This document shows, one piece after another, positions 57,987-64,000 of a stretch of 64,000 nt of DNA. A program made the translations under genes and the position numbers. Positions within the stretch are counted from its first letter, which is position 1. Each line of letters opens with the position of its first letter. Under the pieces are notes generated by a model, which was not told the origin of the DNA, did not search any database, and worked only from the letters and a program-made list of their open reading frames with translations. This stretch comes from Cordilura impudica (Eukaryota; Arthropoda; Insecta; Diptera; Scathophagidae), in NCBI GenBank assembly GCA_963682025.1, contig OY821522.1, positions 23,126,154-23,190,153 on the forward strand, written 5' to 3'.

Positions 57987-59349
57987 TTAATACATATTGT
58001 TCCTTTTTTTATAATATATCTAGCATACATACGAAACAAATTAAGTTGTTTGTTCCTTGGAAAGAAACACAAAAAGTATGTCGCCATTCGGTTCAAAAAA
58101 TTGTTTCTTTCTTTTAATGTGTTTATTTTTGCAGTATTTTAAATTTACAAATAGTTATCCTAAATCCTTTCTTTACAACTTTAGAAATACTTGGCATATA
58201 AGTATATGTATATTAACAATATTTATATATTTCTTTTTTATATATAAAATATATGCTATTTGTTTATGAATGCTTCTTATATAAATATATTGTTATATAT
58301 ACAAATTTAGAATAATTTTAAAATGAGTTTGAATAAGAAGGTATTAATTAATTTATTTATTACCCTTTTTTTAATTTAATTCATGATTTGCCCTCATAAA
58401 AGTAAGTATTTTTTCGTTAAATTATTGAAACTGATTTTCGTGAAATTGATTTTCTTAATTATATTGAAAATTTTTTATTTAAGCTAATGCATTTTTTCAT
58501 TGCCTTAACGAACTTTATTTTTATAAAATTAATATTTTTCATTAAATTAATCTATACGTATACATATATTTTCATTTAATATTTTTTCGTTAAATTATTG
58601 AAATTGATTTTCGTGAAATTGATTTTCTTCATTATAGTGAAGATTTTTTTCTTTTAAACTAATGAATTTTTCCATTGCCTTAACGAACTTAATTTTTATA
58701 AAATGATTATTTTTCATTAAATAAATCTGTACATATACATACATATTTTTTTATTTAATTCATGATTTTCCCTCATGAAATTAAATATTTTTTTGTTTCA
58801 TTAAATTATTTTTTTTTTAATTCATGAGCTCTTTTAAAACAATTAATTTTTATTTACTAAATTAAAACAAATTTTGTATTAAATTATTATAACTTTCGTT
58901 TATCTAATTTTTCCCTTTAAAGTTAGAAACTTTTTTCATTTATTTAAGTATTTTTTTCATTAAATTATAAATTTTTCCCATCAAATTAATTAAATTAATT
59001 TTCGTGAAATTATGGAATAAATTACCTTACCTTAATGATTTTGTTTTCATAATTTTTTTTATTTAATTCGTGATTTTTCCCTCATGAAATAAAGTGTTTT
59101 TTGGTTAAATTATTGAAATTGATTTTCGTAATATTAATAAAGTCATTATTACATTATTTTTATTAGGTAATTAATTTTTTTTTTTTTTTCATTACATTGA
59201 GAATTTTTTCTTTCGTATTTAATTTATTATTTTCCCTCATAAAATTAAGTATTATCATTGTCAAATTATTGAAATTAATTTTCGTGGAATTAATTTTATT
59301 CGTTACATTAAAGATTTTTTTTCTTTTAAGCTAATAAATTTGTAATAAA
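57987..59349. repeat. Array copy 3: unit start and 171-bp repeat field
   Basis: Third repetition of 30941-32260, after the second identical joint. Non-coding. Confidence 0.8.
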
Positions 59350-59935
59350 ACAGATTTTTTTTTGTCATAAATATTTTCATTCCCCTTTTTCTGTTTCCTT
59401 TTTTTGTTCTTTAATATTTGTAAATCCGATTTTTAAACTTGATTCTCTGTTTGATTCCATTTTTAAAAATAAGTTGGAATTTGTTTCAAACTATATATCA
59501 AATTAATTTTCTCTTCGCCATTTAAGTGGTCCATTTTAATTTTGTTTATTAAAGAACCCTCACTGTTATTTTCTTGAAGTAAATTGTCGTCAACGAAGTA
59601 GTAATTATCGGAGGTAACCGGCCACGAATTATTTTCGTTGATACATTACGTTTGGGAATTTAGCAACTGTTTCTAATTCAATTTTAAATTTATGTGGATT
59701 GTAAATACCTTCATTAACAATTGTTTCGCCAATATAACTATGTTTTATGTTATTGCCTAAGCCGCGCCCAACATTGGTAATTAAACTATTTTTCTGAGAT
59801 TTTGGAAATAATATAGGCACAATTTTATTGTTTATTTTAATTTGGTTATTATCGTAATCTATAACGGCTTTATATGTACGTAACATGTCGTTTCCTATAA
59901 TTCCATCGTAATCGTCGTGAAATTTTGTAATGGTA
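59350..59935 (-). pseudogene. Gypsy pol fragment (copy 3)
   Basis: As copies 1 and 2 but keeps a TTA codon (about 59579) where they have a TAA stop; it has its own small deletions near 59485 and 59640. Confidence 0.75.
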
Positions 59936-61325
59936 CGGCGGTGGTGGAACTTCCGCTTCCGTTTCCCTGAGCCTTAACGGGTGGAACGTGCTGGCAGGGG
60001 ACCTAGCTCGCCGGAGGAGTGGGATCTTGTTAAGACCCAGGGAACCGGCACAACAGATTTCACGTGCGATTTACAAAAAAAAAACTGTCAAAACATTCTA
60101 TGGTCGCTAGTGCATGGATGGCCATACTTACTCGGGGATTAGGGACGAGGTGTTATGCCCCTTTTGCCCTCCCTACCATGTTACCTCTACTCCATCTAAA
60201 TTGGAGGTAACCAACATAAATAAAAAGAATTGGTTGGGTTTTGGTTTTCTTTTTTTTTTTCCTTTTCTTTGTATGTTTAACGTTTTCAAATCACAGTTTA
60301 TAATTTTTTAACACATTCTCTTCAACTCAGTACCTTTATTCACATTTAAAATTTTTAAAACCTTTTTAGTTTGCAAAACTGTACTAATTTCCTTTTTTTT
60401 TTTAAGTACACAATTTATTTTAAATTGTTCCGTGTCACTTTTAAACGTACATATATATCAATCGCCCAAACTTAAATTATTTTAAGTTTTTAATTTATTA
60501 AAATTTTAAATTTTCAACACTCTTCTTAAGTCTTTTTTTTTTTGTTTTAAATTTCTTTATTAATTGTGTGGTTTTAAATTTCTTTATTAATTGTGTTAAT
60601 CTGTTAACTTTTCGTTTATAATTTGCTAATGTTTTGTTTCTATCTTATTTCACTTTCTTAAATTCCTTTAAATTACATTTTAACTTTCTTAGACTTTTAT
60701 CAATTTAATATATTTTTTTTTTTTAACTTAACATAAGTCTTTTTTAAATTTCTTAATTTCTTAACTTGTACACTAATTTTAAACTTCACTTAACTCTACA
60801 TTTTAATTCTTAAGAAGTTTATCCTCAACCTTTTGTTTCAAATTCCAAATTCAACTCCTTCACTATCAAAACTTGAATTCCTTTATTGATTTTTCGTCAT
60901 CTTTCAATAACCCAATTATTCTCTCCGTCAAATTTTTTTTGCACACAAAAAAATCAAACAACAAACCAGTTTGTTGTTTGCAAAAAAATTTCGCAATCAT
61001 TCATACGTGTAACCAACACTCATACATTCATTAAATTCCCTATGTAAAAAAAATACTACATCTAACGAAGAGGGGAACAAGGTAAGCCAATGTTAATGGC
61101 TGACAACATGGGTGGGAATGAGAGCGAGTAAAAGCTTTATACATGAATGAAATTATGCTGACGGAGAAATATTAACACCAACTCAAGTGTTTAAAAATAT
61201 AATTTTTTTTGCAACAAACAAAAATTGGCCAACGGTATTACCATATAAGGTGTTGTTTACATGGTATAGTTTTTTCTTTTGTGTGATATACACTCAATAG
61301 CAAAAATTTTCGTACGGCCGTCACA
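59936..61325 (-). repeat. Solo LTR2 in protease (copy 3), 1390 bp
   Basis: Same site and ATTT duplication; keeps the 71-base segment shared with copy 2. Confidence 0.85.
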
Positions 61326-61329
61326 ATTT

Positions 61330-62616
61330 ACATTCTATTAATGTCATTTTCTCATTCATATCACCTCATTCAGAAAACATTGGTATTCGGTAGATTGTGT
61401 TAGATAATATCTCACCTTGTAGGGTGTTCAATTTTGATGTTGCTGGATTTACAATTGAGTGAGTGGCTCTAGTATCCACTATAAATTTAAGTTTGATTTT
61501 TAATACTATATATGGTAGTTCACCGGAGAGGTCGGAAAACGAAAATTTTTTGCCATGACATTTTCAGTTTGATGACTTGAATTTTGAACCTGATTGGGAT
61601 TGTTCACATGATTGGTACGATGTTGATTTTCTGGTGGGTTTAATAAAGAGTTTTGAGTGATAGCATTGTTCAAGTTAGATTGTGACACATTCTGTGCGAC
61701 TGGCATGCTTTCGAAATTAACTGGAATATTGTAGTTTTGAAACATATTAATATCCATTGGCTCTGGGATTGGTTGTTTGGAACAAAAATTTTTACTGAAA
61801 TTTGGATAATTATAGTTAAAATTTCCACCGTTGTTTCGATTATAATCTTGGTTATTACAGCTATTAATGAAATGGTTATTATTCCATTGGTATTCATTGT
61901 TATTATGGAATCTATTAAAATCGTATTGATTACTTTCATTAAGTGAATTACTGTTATAACTAGTACCTTTCCCGTTTGAATTAAACCGTGGGTTACTGTT
62001 TCTGTTGTCTCGAAGTTGATGATAATTGCGGTTATTATTGTTTGTATTGGGTCGACTCATATTTCTATTTTCAAAGTTACTCTTCTTATCGTTTCTTCCG
62101 TATTCAGCGTATCCCGATGCAAAAAGGATATTCATTGCTCAAGAGTGTCTGATTCTTACATACCAGTATGGTCTTCATTGGTTTAGGTATTTTTTCTTTA
62201 AAAATATTGAGAGAAGTTCTCATATTGTTCCTAGCGATTTGCTCACTATTTACATTTGTCCCGAAATCTGATACTGTCTTGTTATTTAAACTTCGGTGTT
62301 TGTCTTTAATATTATTGTAAAAATCAATCGCATTTGATCTAAAAATTATAGATCGAAGTTTGTCGTAAAGCTGTTCTACACTTTGGCTTTCTCCAAAATA
62401 ATTTATCAAAACTGTCTTAATTTCTGACCACGTTTGCGTTTGAAAATTTATTTCGATAGCTTCCCTGGCCTTACCCTTAAATCTACTTTTGATCAAATCA
62501 ATAAATAATTGTTGGGAAAGTTCGTCGTATTGTATAAGAAGGAGATTTATTCTATCAGCAAGTGAAATAAAGGTATATAGATATGTTTTTTCACCTGATT
62601 CCGGCAACCGTTCCAA
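61330..62616 (-). pseudogene. Gypsy protease N-half and Gag (copy 3)
   Basis: Gag capsid part 62104-62616 (170 codons) and tail 61506-62135 overlap in different frames. The protease part lacks about 34 bases near 61445 compared with copies 1 and 2. The capsid part is the fullest of the three copies. Confidence 0.7.
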
Positions 62617-62871
62617 AAAGTGAAGAGGACTTAGAATATACTACTATTACTATTACTATACTATTTTACTAAATAAAATCAAGATTCTCGATGACCGAAT
62701 TGAAAAAGAACACAAATTAATTGTTATATATGTGTCGTTATATTAAAAGATAGAAAGAAATCTTAACGTAGGGGAAAAATGTATGCAGATATATATAAAA
62801 AATATTTTCAACCAATTTACTAGTAATAATTGTTATATTGTTATATAAAAAAAAAAAATATTACATATACA

Positions 62872-64000
62872 CAGTATGTAGAAAAAATAAGTTTCCAATG
62901 TCATATATTTAAATTGGTGAACTGTGAGCTTCCTAAAGCTTATGAATTGATACATACCATTCTCATTTTAAAAACTACTCATACTATTGTTCCTATTGGA
63001 GAAGTTTGAAAGGTTTTGCTATTCAATAGAAATAAAGGTAATACCAGTTTCACAGAAAGAAATAATTTGTACATTGAAAAAGTAAGTTTCCAAAAGCAAT
63101 CAAGTAGTGAAACATTGCACACTAACATAAAATCTTGATATTTTAACTATTTTTAATAAATTTAGTTAATTTTGCATACAAATAAATACGTTAAAGATAA
63201 ATTTTTCTACCATTTTATTAATTTTTATTACTTTTTTCATAATATTGAAATTAACCCTTTAATTTAATAGAAAATAATTTAATTTTGCAAAAAAAAAAAA
63301 TGGGTAAATTCAAACAATTGACAACTGAAGAACGAAAAGTAATTATTAGTCTTTATAAAGATGGCCACAACCTTCGATATATTGGACAAAAATTTTGCAA
63401 ATCGCATACAGCAGTTCGTAAAGTAATTGTGGCCTTCGAGAATAAACACAGAGTTTGTGCTAAAAACAGACCAGGGCGTCCTAAAATAACATCCCAAAGA
63501 GTTGACAGAAGAATCCTTGACACATCAGAGGCTAACCCATTAAAATCTGTACCAAAAATTCGTTCTCAGTTGCTTAACGAAGGAAGAATTGCCCCGTCAG
63601 TATTCACCATTCGTAACAGGCTAAGAGAATACGGCAAACATGGGCGCGTAGCTCGTAAAATTGCCTACATTAGCAAAGTAAATAAGACCAAAAGAATGCT
63701 GTTTTATGAGGAACACGTTTTAAAGCCCAAAGAATTTTGGCACAACATTTTATGGACTGACGAATCAATGATAAGACTGAAATACTCTCATGGTATGATA
63801 CACGTTTGGCGTTAGGCAGGTGACGAACTATCATTAAAGTGTACCGTTCCAACTGTAAAAGCGGTAGAGAGAGGTTTGATGGTGTGGGGCTGCCTTTCTG
63901 CCAAAGGTACTGGTGAAATCATCGTATTAGAAGGAAAAGTAAATGCTGCTGTGTATATGAGAATTCTGGAGGAAACAACTATACCTGAGGGGAATCGCTT
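62872..64000 (+). mobile_element. Tc1-type transposon (copy 3), cut by window end
   Basis: Left end CAGTATGTAGAAAAAATAAG at 62872. Transposase from ATG 63300, with the shared TAG after VWR (63813-63815); the window ends inside the catalytic domain. Confidence 0.85.

Larger units (their letters stand above)
30941..64000 (+). repeat. Direct tandem array, unit 13.1-13.9 kb, 2.5 copies
   Basis: The sequence starting TTAATACATATTGTTCC at 30941 restarts at 44070 and at 57987 and all later landmarks recur in the same order: solo LTR2 (32879, 46035, 59936), Tc1 element (35765, 48962, 62872), LTR1 (38866, 52059) and Transib (39066, 52259). The second unit is longer mainly because of a 771-bp insertion at 53515. 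Both internal joints show the same fusion, GGAAATATTTTAAAAA to TTTTTAATACATATTG, between the cut right end of the Transib and the unit start. The copies differ by many substitutions and small indels, so this is not an assembly echo of one copy. Confidence 0.9.

Noticed and set aside
30941..64000. Array as an assembly duplication artefact
   Set aside because: Copies differ by many substitutions, copy-specific deletions and a unique insertion.

Overview
The window is repeat-rich, AT-rich nuclear DNA of an insect, most likely a fly (inference from a gypsy-type endogenous retrovirus with env, Helentron-type interspersed elements beginning TATACCC, a Penelope-like element, Transib and Tc1 transposons, and a 73-bp intron). 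I see no confirmed host gene. Almost everything recognisable is a transposable element, many nested in one another, and nearly all coding regions are broken. No tRNA, rRNA, CRISPR or prokaryotic feature is visible.

Layout, left half. 1-2515 is the 3' part of an LTR retrotransposon with a 1.3-kb LTR carrying a cluster of small hairpins; it sits inside a Jockey-type non-LTR element read on the minus strand (2516-3505). 3506-8237 is mostly AT-rich low-complexity DNA with one GC-richer candidate exon (5848-5926) and a decayed LTR (about 6200-7062). 8238-8417 holds a tRNA-Lys-type primer site and a 158-bp palindrome. 8418-9753 is a broken mag-type pol. 9778-12951 is bounded by Helentron-like ends. 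12952-20491 is a Penelope-like element (minus) split by a hAT transposon (13077-18607, 8-bp target duplication), which itself contains a foreign element (about 14451-17424) carrying a spliced gene of an uncharacterised arthropod family.

Middle. 22377-30314 is a small solo LTR split by a young gypsy/errantivirus-type endogenous retrovirus (22483-30237) with near-identical LTRs, open gag and env, a canonical -1 slippery heptamer and a splice-assembled env leader, but a deletion in integrase.

Right half. 30941-64000 is a direct tandem array with a unit of about 13.1-13.9 kb, present 2.5 times (starts 30941, 44070, 57987). Each unit contains, left to right, a 171-bp degenerate repeat field, a minus-strand gypsy element (pol, protease, gag, leader, primer site, LTR) interrupted by a solo LTR, a Tc1 transposon and a Helentron-like element, and then a Transib (RAG1-like) transposon with inverted repeats over 1.2 kb long whose right end is cut off at the unit junction. 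The same junction and the same disabling mutations recur in each copy, so the nest was assembled and dead before it was multiplied; later copy-specific indels and one new insertion show the copies then diverged.

Names such as LTR1, LTR2 and LTR3 are local labels. All identifications are by reading motifs; no database search was possible.
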